This document shows positions 26,475-34,075 of a stretch of 39,332 nt of DNA, piece after piece. Both the position numbers and the translations under genes were made by a program. The stretch lies in contig CAMTPC010000017.1 in NCBI GenBank assembly GCA_947074295.1, positions 1 through 39,332 on the forward strand, read 5' to 3'. The notes beneath the pieces are model-generated. The model made no database searches. It had not been told where the DNA came from and worked only from the letters and a program-made list of their open reading frames with translations. How positions within the stretch are numbered: the first letter of the stretch is position 1; every line of letters starts with the position of its first letter. Source of the stretch: an uncultured Bacteroides sp. GTDB lineage: Bacteria > Bacteroidota > Bacteroidia > Bacteroidales > Bacteroidaceae.

Positions 26475-26514
26475 TACTAACACAAAAAAACCGTGTGTCT
26501 GATTTGTGCTAGTA
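26475..26514. promoter_or_regulatory. Inverted repeat upstream of susC: HTCS operator or HTCS terminator
   Basis: TACTAACACAAA (26475-26486) and TTTGTGCTAGTA (26503-26514) are inverted with one mismatch in 12. The repeat lies 34 nt past the HTCS stop and 40 nt before the susC -7 box. It could be the regulator's binding site or a weak hairpin terminator; only TTCGTCTTTTC follows it. Confidence 0.45.
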
Positions 26515-26553
26515 TTCGTCTTTTCTATGTATAACGGTTATTCCAAGACATTC

Positions 26554-26561
26554 TATCTTTG
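26554..26561 (+). promoter_or_regulatory. Promoter -7 element for the susC-susD operon
   Basis: TATCTTTG, an exact TAnnTTTG match, with no proper -33 TTTG, which fits an activator-dependent PUL promoter. It implies a susC leader of roughly 180 nt. Confidence 0.6.
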
Positions 26562-26647
26562 CATTACACGATAAAGCACTAACAGTGATTTAAAGAATTC
26601 AGGGATTAGTTTTGAAAAGGAAAATAGATTGTTTTTAAGGAGAAAAA

Positions 26648-26685
26648 CATAAGTGCATTGCGTGACAAAGCGTGATGCACTTATG
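26648..26685 (+). other. Hairpin in the susC mRNA leader
   Basis: Perfect 11-bp arms CATAAGTGCAT (26648-26658) and ATGCACTTATG (26675-26685). As RNA the stem extends by UGCG/CGUG to about 15 bp with two wobbles, leaving the loop TGACAAAG. It sits 63 nt before the susC ATG and has no T tract, so it is more likely a leader control or stability element than a terminator. The rest of the 306-bp gap has the inverted repeat and -7 box listed separately. Confidence 0.65.
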
Positions 26686-26747
26686 AAATCCTAAATGAAA
26701 TGACCTTTTAAAGAATAACCAATTATACTATTAAATCTTTTACCAAA

Positions 26748-29687
26748 ATGAGAAACATTCAAACATGTTTTCGTCCGCTATTTCTGATAGCATTACTTTT
26801 CTTAACTCTGCAAAACAGTTTTGCACAACGAGAAAGAGCAGTAAGAGGCAGTGTAGTCGACGAAATGAACGACCCGATGATGGGTGTAACTATTAAAGTG
26901 CCCGATTCATCGGTAGGTACGGTTACAGACCTAGATGGTAATTTCCTTCTATACGTGGATGATGCGGCACAAGAACTGCAGATTTCATATATCGGTTATG
27001 TGACACAAACCGTCAAAATCACTCCAACCCCACTCAAAATCACTTTACGGGAAGATACTCAAATGCTCGAAAGCGTTGTGGTAATCGGCTATGGTACGCA
27101 ACGCAAGAGCGACCTGACAGGTTCTATCAGCAACGTGAAGAGCGAAGACTTCAATGGCGGTCTAGTAAGTTCGCCCGAACAGCTTATTAATGGTAAGGTA
27201 TCGGGTGTGCAGATTCTTAGCGACGGTGGTTCGCCAACTGGTGGCAGCTCTATACGCATCCGTGGTGGAGCATCGCTCAATGCATCCAATGATCCACTTA
27301 TAGTGCTCGATGGCGTGCCTCTGGAAAGTGGTGGCATCAGTGGTAGTGGCAATTTCTTGAGTATGATCAATCCGAATGACATTGAAAGTATCACGGTACT
27401 GAAGGATGCCTCGTCTACAGCTATCTATGGTTCGCGCGGATCGAATGGTGTGATCCTGATTCAGACCAAAAAGGGAAGCCAAGACCGCATGAAGGTGACT
27501 TTCAACACCACGCAGTCCATGCAGGTAAAGACAAAGCTTGCCGACATGCTTTCGCCCGAAGAATTCAGAAATGTGATCAATACACAAGGTACGGACGCAC
27601 AAAAGTCACTATTAGGGACTGCCTCTACAAACTGGAATGAAGAAATTTTCCACAAGGCTTATGGCACAGACAATAATGTGAGCTTACTGGGACAAGCAGG
27701 CAACTGGATGTATCGTGCATCTCTGGGTTATCTGCACCAGAATGGTATCCTCAAGACAGATAAAGTGGACCGCTATACAGGTAGCATCTCTTTGAGCCCT
27801 TCTTTCTTAGATAATCATCTAAAATTTACGCTCAACGCTAAAGGGGCAATCACCAATAACAGATTTGCCAATCAGACTATATTTACAGCTGCAACCTTTA
27901 ACCCTACGCTTCCAGTCTTCTCGGGTAGAGATGCATTTGGGGGCTATACGGAGTCTTTGGACGAGAATGGCTTGCCATCGGCGAACCTGAATCCGGTTGG
28001 CGCTATCGAAAACTATAAGTCGACTAGCCATATCAAACGCTTTATAGGTAATATCGATATGGATTATAAGTTTCATGGATTGCCCGAATTGAAACTACAT
28101 GCTGCCGTGGGCTATGACTATGGTAAGGGACATGGATTGATCTATATCCCAGATGGTGTAGCGATGGAATACGAAACGGATGGACGCAACTATAAATATG
28201 GTCCGCAAAAGAACACGAACAAGATGTTCACCGCTTATCTGAATTATAATAAATTCTTCGAGAAGATTGAGAGTAATGTGGATGTGACAGCGGGTTACGA
28301 TTATCAGATGTGGATAGCAAAAACTGAAGCTTACGAGGAAACTAACGTATATGGCATCTCTCAAAACTCGGTTGCTGCTAGTGATTACAGACATGCTTTG
28401 GTATCATTCTACGGTCGTGTGAATTTATCATTCACCGAACGCTATCTGCTGACAGCCACTGTGCGCGGCGATGCTACCTCACGCTTTTCCAAAGCCAATC
28501 GTTGGGGTACATTCCCATCAGTGGGTATCGGTTGGAGAATCAATGAGGAATCGTGGATGAAGGACATTGCATTCATCGATAACTTGAAACTACGTGCGAG
28601 CTATGGTAAGACTGGCCAGCAAGAGGGTATCGGCAACTATGGATTCATGCCTATCTATACTATTAGCCAGCCAGGTGCTTACTACTGGATGGGTAATAAA
28701 TGGGTACCCATGTACCGACCCGAATCTTATATCAGCGATATCAAATGGGAAAGCACGAGCTCATTTAACTATGGTTTCGACTTCTCTTTCTTCGACAACC
28801 GCTTTTCGGGTAGCTTCGATTACTATACACGCAAAACTAAGGATCTGCTAGCCGAAGTGCCAGTAGCTGCAGGCTCTAATTTCAATACTCGCGTGACATC
28901 CAATGTAGGTAATGTAGACAGTAAAGGGGTAGAATTGACTTTGAACGCTACACCCATTCAAACAAAAGATGTGACTTGGAATATCAGTTTTAATGGTACA
29001 TGGCAAAAGATGAGGGTGAAAAATCTCTCATTGGTAAAAGGTGTCGAACAGATCAATACATTGGTAGGTCCAACACTAGACACTTACAACTTCCAAGTAT
29101 TGACAGAGGGATATGAGCCTTATATGTTCTATCTTTATCATCAGCTATATGATGAGAGCGGTAAACCTATCGAAGGCAAATATGCCGATATGAATGGCGA
29201 TGGCGTGATCAATGAGAAAGACCGTTATCGTTGCAAGTCGCCTGCACCCGATTATATATTGGGCTTCACCTCGAACCTACGCTATAAGAAGTTCACTCTC
29301 GGTTTTAGCCTTCGCGCCAATATAGGCAACTATGTTTACAATGCAAATGCGATGAACACAGGTGCATGGGAAACGGTGAGCTACAATAAGTATCAACTAA
29401 ACAACCTGAATGCCAGCTACCTAGAAACAGGGTTCCAAGAAAGACAACGTTTGTCGGACTACTATCTGGAGAATGCTTCATTCCTTAAGATGGACAATCT
29501 GACCATCGGCTATAACTTTGGTAAAGTAGCCAAATGGTGCAGCAACCTAAACTTGAGTGTCATGATGCAGAATGTGTTTACAGTCACTAAGTATTCGGGA
29601 GTAGACCCTGAAGTACCCAACGGTATGGATAACTCCTTCTATCCACGTCCTCGCATCTATTCATTCTCACTTGGTATCGAGTTTTAA
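26748..29687 (+). CDS. SusC/RagA-family TonB-linked outer-membrane transporter
   Basis: A 979-residue outer-membrane barrel for oligosaccharide uptake. Residues 1-26 are a signal peptide (ends SFAQ). A CarboxypepD_reg-like domain follows (GSVVDEMNDPMMGVTIKV, GTVTDLDGNFLL). The SusC signature VVVIGYGTQRKSDLTGS then leads into the plug, with VSGVQILSDGGSPTGGSSIR and DASSTAIYGSRGSNGV blocks. The barrel ends in the aromatic YSFSLGIEF. SusC pairs with the SusD encoded 18 nt downstream, which closes it as a lid. In this PUL the cargo should be galactan fragments made by the surface GH53. All expected regions are present, and nothing suggests truncation. Confidence 0.97.
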   Translation: MRNIQTCFRPLFLIALLFLTLQNSFAQRERAVRGSVVDEMNDPMMGVTIKVPDSSVGTVTDLDGNFLLYVDDAAQELQISYIGYVTQTVKITPTPLKITLREDTQMLESVVVIGYGTQRKSDLTGSISNVKSEDFNGGLVSSPEQLINGKVSGVQILSDGGSPTGGSSIRIRGGASLNASNDPLIVLDGVPLESGGISGSGNFLSMINPNDIESITVLKDASSTAIYGSRGSNGVILIQTKKGSQDRMKVTFNTTQSMQVKTKLADMLSPEEFRNVINTQGTDAQKSLLGTASTNWNEEIFHKAYGTDNNVSLLGQAGNWMYRASLGYLHQNGILKTDKVDRYTGSISLSPSFLDNHLKFTLNAKGAITNNRFANQTIFTAATFNPTLPVFSGRDAFGGYTESLDENGLPSANLNPVGAIENYKSTSHIKRFIGNIDMDYKFHGLPELKLHAAVGYDYGKGHGLIYIPDGVAMEYETDGRNYKYGPQKNTNKMFTAYLNYNKFFEKIESNVDVTAGYDYQMWIAKTEAYEETNVYGISQNSVAASDYRHALVSFYGRVNLSFTERYLLTATVRGDATSRFSKANRWGTFPSVGIGWRINEESWMKDIAFIDNLKLRASYGKTGQQEGIGNYGFMPIYTISQPGAYYWMGNKWVPMYRPESYISDIKWESTSSFNYGFDFSFFDNRFSGSFDYYTRKTKDLLAEVPVAAGSNFNTRVTSNVGNVDSKGVELTLNATPIQTKDVTWNISFNGTWQKMRVKNLSLVKGVEQINTLVGPTLDTYNFQVLTEGYEPYMFYLYHQLYDESGKPIEGKYADMNGDGVINEKDRYRCKSPAPDYILGFTSNLRYKKFTLGFSLRANIGNYVYNANAMNTGAWETVSYNKYQLNNLNASYLETGFQERQRLSDYYLENASFLKMDNLTIGYNFGKVAKWCSNLNLSVMMQNVFTVTKYSGVDPEVPNGMDNSFYPRPRIYSFSLGIEF

Positions 29688-29705
29688 ATCTAATACGTTT
29701 CAATC

Positions 29706-31265
29706 ATGAAATTAAATCATTATATAGCAATACTGTTGATTGCAACTGGGACACTCTTTTCTTCGTGTCTCCATCACCTGGATCAATATCCTCATATCGA
29801 CAAGACTCCTGTGGATGTCTATACGTCAGTCGAAAATTATGAAATGGCCCTTGCAAAACTCTATGGTTCCTTCGTGTTAGCCGGACAAGACAAAGGGGGT
29901 GGCAACGAGGATATTTTGGGAAGCCGAGGTTTCGACTATATGCGCTGCTACTTCAACATGCAGGAAGTGGGCACTGACGAAGTGGCGATGATATGGCACG
30001 CTTCGGACGGCCAAACCAACTTATCGTACCTTTCATGGGATTCTACCGATCCTTGGGTATTTGATATGTATTATCGCATTTATTATACCATAGCTCTTAG
30101 CAATGAGTTCTTACGCTATGCCAACATCAATGCGATTGGAGGTTTCAGTGAAAGTGATCAGCAGCAAATCATGCAAATGTCTTATGAAGCTCGTTTCCTC
30201 AGGGCTTTGGCCTACTCGCATGCATTGGATATGTTTCGCAATGTACCTTTCGTAGACGAGAACGATCCAATTGGAACTTATATTCCTCCACGATACACCG
30301 CGCAACAGATATTCGAGTTTATAGTGAACGAACTACAAGCCATCGAGGGCGAGCTACCCAACCGTGCGAACACAGTATATCCACGCGTAGGAAGAGGCGC
30401 AGCCTATACACTTTTAGCTAAAGTATTCTTGAATGCCGAGACTTATGGCTGCGGCAAGCACTATACAGAATGTATCACCTATTGCAAGAAGGTGATCGAT
30501 GAAGGCTATAGCTTGGAACCTGAATATACTAAACTGTTTAATGCGGACAATCATCTGCGCACCAATGAAATCATTCTAGGCTTCAGCGTAGATAGCAAGA
30601 ATGCGGTTTCGTGGGGAGCGAGCACTTATATCGTATGTGGTCAATGTAGTGCTACATTTGGTTTAGAGCTTGGTGTAAAGAGTTCATGGGAGATGTTCCG
30701 CACACGCAGCCAAATTCCAAACTTATACAGCGAAGGAGATGGCCGCAACCTTTTCTACACCACAGATCGCCCACAAGCCATCACCTCATTAGATGATCCC
30801 AACAGTGGCTACTTCTATATGAAATGGAGCAATCTTACCGATGGTGGCAGCATGTCCAATGAAGTGGATGGCGTAGATACCGACCTGCCCTTTTTTCGTT
30901 TGGCTGACGTGTATCTGATGTTGGCCGAAAGCTTCTTGCGCGAAGGTCAAGGAACAGACCGCACGACCGCTGTATATTATGTGAATCTGCTTCGAGCCCG
31001 CGCTTACGGAAGTGATGCCGGCAATATCGATCCAGCAGCCTTGACACTAGATTTTGTATTGAATGAACGTGCCCGTGAACTATCGTTGGAAATGGTGAGA
31101 AGAACAGACTTGATACGTTATGACTATTTCACTACTGATAAGTATATCTGGGAGTGGAAAGGTGGTATTTCGGAAGGAAGAGTTGTAGATAGCAGATATA
31201 ATATCTACCCTATCCCATATGCCGAACTGACCGCGAATCCGAACTTATACAATGAAAATTATTAA
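29706..31265 (+). CDS. SusD/RagB-family outer-membrane glycan-binding lipoprotein
   Basis: A 519-residue lipoprotein with lipobox FSSC (C21), then the SusD N-terminal element LDQYPHIDKTPVDVYTSVENYEMALAKLYGSF. TPR-like helices follow (QQQIMQMSYEARFLRALAYS, YTLLAKVFLNAETY). The C-terminal RagB signature is present: FFRLADVYLMLAESFLRE, VNLLRARAYG, LNERARELSLEMVRRTDLIRY, and NIYPIPYAELTANPNLYNENY at the end. SusD proteins sit on SusC as a hinged lid and bind the incoming oligosaccharide at the cell surface. It lies 18 nt downstream of susC and 18 nt upstream of the susE-like gene. Confidence 0.96.
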   Translation: MKLNHYIAILLIATGTLFSSCLHHLDQYPHIDKTPVDVYTSVENYEMALAKLYGSFVLAGQDKGGGNEDILGSRGFDYMRCYFNMQEVGTDEVAMIWHASDGQTNLSYLSWDSTDPWVFDMYYRIYYTIALSNEFLRYANINAIGGFSESDQQQIMQMSYEARFLRALAYSHALDMFRNVPFVDENDPIGTYIPPRYTAQQIFEFIVNELQAIEGELPNRANTVYPRVGRGAAYTLLAKVFLNAETYGCGKHYTECITYCKKVIDEGYSLEPEYTKLFNADNHLRTNEIILGFSVDSKNAVSWGASTYIVCGQCSATFGLELGVKSSWEMFRTRSQIPNLYSEGDGRNLFYTTDRPQAITSLDDPNSGYFYMKWSNLTDGGSMSNEVDGVDTDLPFFRLADVYLMLAESFLREGQGTDRTTAVYYVNLLRARAYGSDAGNIDPAALTLDFVLNERARELSLEMVRRTDLIRYDYFTTDKYIWEWKGGISEGRVVDSRYNIYPIPYAELTANPNLYNENY

Positions 31266-31283
31266 TCATAAACGTAGAAGATC

Positions 31284-32930
31284 ATGAATCGATTTTTTTA
31301 TATATCTTTGCTCATCATTGTACTAGGAATGATTTCTTGTAATGACGACAAGGAAACATTAACAGTTAGCGGGTTTGGGAACAGTGATACCCCCGCTTTG
31401 ACACCTTCGCAGACTTCTATAACACTGAATGCGGAAACTCCTGCTGTCTCTGCCCTGACATTGACCTGGGGCGATTATGACCTATCACTAAATAGCGATG
31501 CCTATGACTTGCCTGATGGCATGATAGAAAAGTATATCGAGCTAGCCACCGATCAGTCATTCGAAACGGCTGAATCTTCATTGAACCAAAGCAATACAAG
31601 AAGCTATACACATGTAGAGCTGAACAACCTAGCCAAGAAACTAGGTATGGAAGCATGGGAAACAGCCTCTCTGTATATTCGTATCAAATATGTATTAGGC
31701 AAGAACATCACACCGCAGTATAGCAATGTGGTTGCGCTTAGCATCACGCCTTATGGCATCCGCATGAACACACTCGACTTACTCTCAACAGACAAGGAGC
31801 GTGTGACTGCCAATCTATATTCACCTACCGAAAATGGTATTTATCAAGGATACATTGGTGCATCGGGCTGGATGAATGCTTATTTCAGAGAGAATGATGG
31901 AACAACTTGGGGTAATGATGGAATCGTAGGTACAGCTTTCAAACTAAGTAACGATGAATCTACACATTGGAATATATGGTACCCAGGCGCTGCGGGTTGT
32001 TACTGGACTACTGTTGATACTCACTCTCAGCAATGGAGTGCAACACTACTAACTAACCTTTCCATTATAATAGATGGCAATCCTGTAGAACTAAAATTCT
32101 CTGTACCACGCAATAGCTGGACAGGTAGTTTTAAAACTACAGGTGCCACAACCATCACATCGGCAAAAGCAGAGACCAAAGCCTATACAATGAATACAGG
32201 CACAGATGACGATGCTGCGATTTCGGGTACAATGGAACTTAATTTCACTACATCAGCCCCCAAAGCAGGCAGCTACATCATCACACTCGAAATGGGTGGA
32301 GAAGAAGTTATAGCGATTCTAGAAGAAGGAGAAATAGAGGAAAACAATTACCAGAACTATCTGGATATGATTAATCCCGATAACTGGGATGATATTCTAT
32401 GCAAGCTTTACTCACCCGAAGAAGATTATATCTACCAAGGTTTTTGCTATGCAGCTGGCTGGCAAAACTTCAAGTTCGCAACAGAAGATCGCGAAACTAT
32501 ATACGGCTCAGTACCCGAATCACTTTATGAACTCGATCCTACTGGCGCAGCTTGGAATATATGGATGGATACCGAGAATAGTGGCTTCTATCTGTATACC
32601 GCCAATCTAGCTAATAATACGTGGAGTGCTTTGGAAATTACAAGCATGGCTGTATCGGGCGACTTCAATGGTTGGTCTATTGCAAGCGATTTGATGACTT
32701 ACGATCTCGAGCTTAAAGTGTGGAAAGTTATACTCGACATCACCTATATCGAATGGGGAATGAATATCGTGATCAATGAAGATTGGGATATGATGCTGAC
32801 CAAGAAGAATAATGGCGTCTTACAGTATGGCAAAGGAAGTAATATCGTCCCTGATGAAACTGGAACTTATCTTTTGACCATCAATATGTGGGATATGAAT
32901 AACATAACTTATACCTTAGATAAACAATAA
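31284..32930 (+). CDS. SusE/SusF-like surface glycan-binding lipoprotein
   Basis: A 548-residue lipoprotein with lipobox MISC (C19) followed by NDDK, an acidic signal for surface display in Bacteroidetes. Residues about 36-155 are a SusE-type N-terminal Ig-like domain (TPSQTSITLNAETPAVSALTL). Two similar domains follow. The first starts at NLYSPTENGIYQGYIGASGW (about 177-196) and the second at KLYSPEEDYIYQGFCYAAGW (about 374-393). Both contain a WNIW block, so they look like an internal duplication. A third, SusE/F-like C-terminal carbohydrate-binding domain begins near 455 (VSGDFNGWS). It probably holds galactan at the cell surface. It follows susD by 18 nt. The sequence is not close enough to assign a CBM family. 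Confidence 0.88.
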   Translation: MNRFFYISLLIIVLGMISCNDDKETLTVSGFGNSDTPALTPSQTSITLNAETPAVSALTLTWGDYDLSLNSDAYDLPDGMIEKYIELATDQSFETAESSLNQSNTRSYTHVELNNLAKKLGMEAWETASLYIRIKYVLGKNITPQYSNVVALSITPYGIRMNTLDLLSTDKERVTANLYSPTENGIYQGYIGASGWMNAYFRENDGTTWGNDGIVGTAFKLSNDESTHWNIWYPGAAGCYWTTVDTHSQQWSATLLTNLSIIIDGNPVELKFSVPRNSWTGSFKTTGATTITSAKAETKAYTMNTGTDDDAAISGTMELNFTTSAPKAGSYIITLEMGGEEVIAILEEGEIEENNYQNYLDMINPDNWDDILCKLYSPEEDYIYQGFCYAAGWQNFKFATEDRETIYGSVPESLYELDPTGAAWNIWMDTENSGFYLYTANLANNTWSALEITSMAVSGDFNGWSIASDLMTYDLELKVWKVILDITYIEWGMNIVINEDWDMMLTKKNNGVLQYGKGSNIVPDETGTYLLTINMWDMNNITYTLDKQ

Positions 32931-32942
32931 GACTAACTAGCA

Positions 32943-32983
32943 GGCTTGTGCTGTCCGTTTATGGTACAGCGGACAGCACAGCC
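32943..32983 (+). other. Intra-operon hairpin between the susE-like and GH53 genes
   Basis: Perfect 10-bp arms GTGCTGTCCG (32948-32957) and CGGACAGCAC (32970-32979), extended outward by a T-A pair and GGC/GCC with one bulge. It is GC-rich for this region. The sequence after it is A-rich rather than T-rich, so it is not a standard terminator. A role in mRNA processing, stability or partial attenuation is possible. Confidence 0.7.
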
Positions 32984-33006
32984 ACCTTTAAAAAAAACAG
33001 ACTGAC

Positions 33007-34065
33007 ATGAAAAATCCCTTTAAATTCATATTTGGATTGACTTTTAGCGCAATGCTTGCACTTTGTGCAGCATGTGCCGAAGAACAACCTGCCTTCAAAG
33101 TCATCGAACAACCCGAACCATCGACCAATACATTCGCCAGCGGCGCCGATATCAGTTGGGTCACTAAGTTTGAAAACGTAGGCGTAAAGTTTTATAATGA
33201 ACAAGGCCAAGAGCGCGAATGTACACGACTCATGAAAGAGATAGGCATGAACACCATCCGTCTCCGTGTTTGGGTAGACCCCTCCGATGGCTGGTGCAAT
33301 GTAGATGATGTTCTCGTAAAAGCTTTACGTGCCAAGGAGCAGGGTATGCGCATCATGATTAACTTCCATTACAGCGATGTCTGGGCCGATCCAGGTAAAC
33401 AATACATCCCCAAAGCATGGGAAAACTACGACCTAGACCAAATGATTGCGGCTGTAGGCAAGCATACAACGGATGTTCTTCAAACTCTAAAGAATAACCA
33501 GGTTGAAGTAGAATGGGTTCAAGTAGGCAACGAAACGACCACTGGTATGCTTTGGCCCATGGGAAGTGCATCAAGCAGCATGTCCAACTATGCTGAACTA
33601 TCCAATGCTGGCTATGACGCTGTGAAAGAGGTTTATCCAGAAGCGAAAGTAATCATTCATGTGGATAAGGGCAATGAACTTTCTCGGTTCACATGGCTCT
33701 TTGATGGATTAAGACGCAACAATGCCAAGTGGGATGTCATTGGTATGTCACTCTATCCCGAACCTAATGAATGGCAAAACGCAAATGATAATATCATCGC
33801 CAACATCAAAACACTATTTGAGCGCTATGGCACCGATTGCATGATTGTAGAGGTAGGTATGAGTCGCACAGAAGCTGCAACAGCACGCGAATTCCTGACC
33901 GACCTATTCAAACAATCTATCAATAACACGGACAAACGCTGCTTGGGCATCTTGTATTGGGAGCCCGAATGTTATACTTATGAGACCTATGATAAAGGTG
34001 CATTCACCAATGATGGTCGCCCATCCGAAGCCTTGATTCCTTTTGGCGAGTTCACAACCTACTAA
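33007..34065 (+). CDS. GH53 endo-beta-1,4-galactanase, surface lipoprotein
   Basis: A 352-residue enzyme that cuts beta-1,4-galactan, the side chains of rhamnogalacturonan I and type I arabinogalactan. The GH53 barrel motifs are clear: GADISWVTKFE, NTIRLRVWVDP, GMRIMINFHYSDVWADPGKQ, and VQVGNETTTGMLWP with acid/base E176. MIVEVGMS carries nucleophile E282, and ILYWEPE follows. The N-terminus is a lipoprotein signal with C23 in CAAC followed by AEEQ, acidic residues that suggest surface exposure. So it should work outside, feeding SusCD. It starts 76 nt after the susE-like gene, a gap containing a strong hairpin, and ends 10 nt before the GH2 gene. Confidence 0.95.
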   Translation: MKNPFKFIFGLTFSAMLALCAACAEEQPAFKVIEQPEPSTNTFASGADISWVTKFENVGVKFYNEQGQERECTRLMKEIGMNTIRLRVWVDPSDGWCNVDDVLVKALRAKEQGMRIMINFHYSDVWADPGKQYIPKAWENYDLDQMIAAVGKHTTDVLQTLKNNQVEVEWVQVGNETTTGMLWPMGSASSSMSNYAELSNAGYDAVKEVYPEAKVIIHVDKGNELSRFTWLFDGLRRNNAKWDVIGMSLYPEPNEWQNANDNIIANIKTLFERYGTDCMIVEVGMSRTEAATAREFLTDLFKQSINNTDKRCLGILYWEPECYTYETYDKGAFTNDGRPSEALIPFGEFTTY

Positions 34066-34075
34066 CACATTTCAC

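Noticed and set aside
34043-34075. Upstream TTG start for the GH2 gene
   Set aside because: It overlaps the end of GH53 and would bury the signal peptide; the ATG at 34076 begins directly with it.
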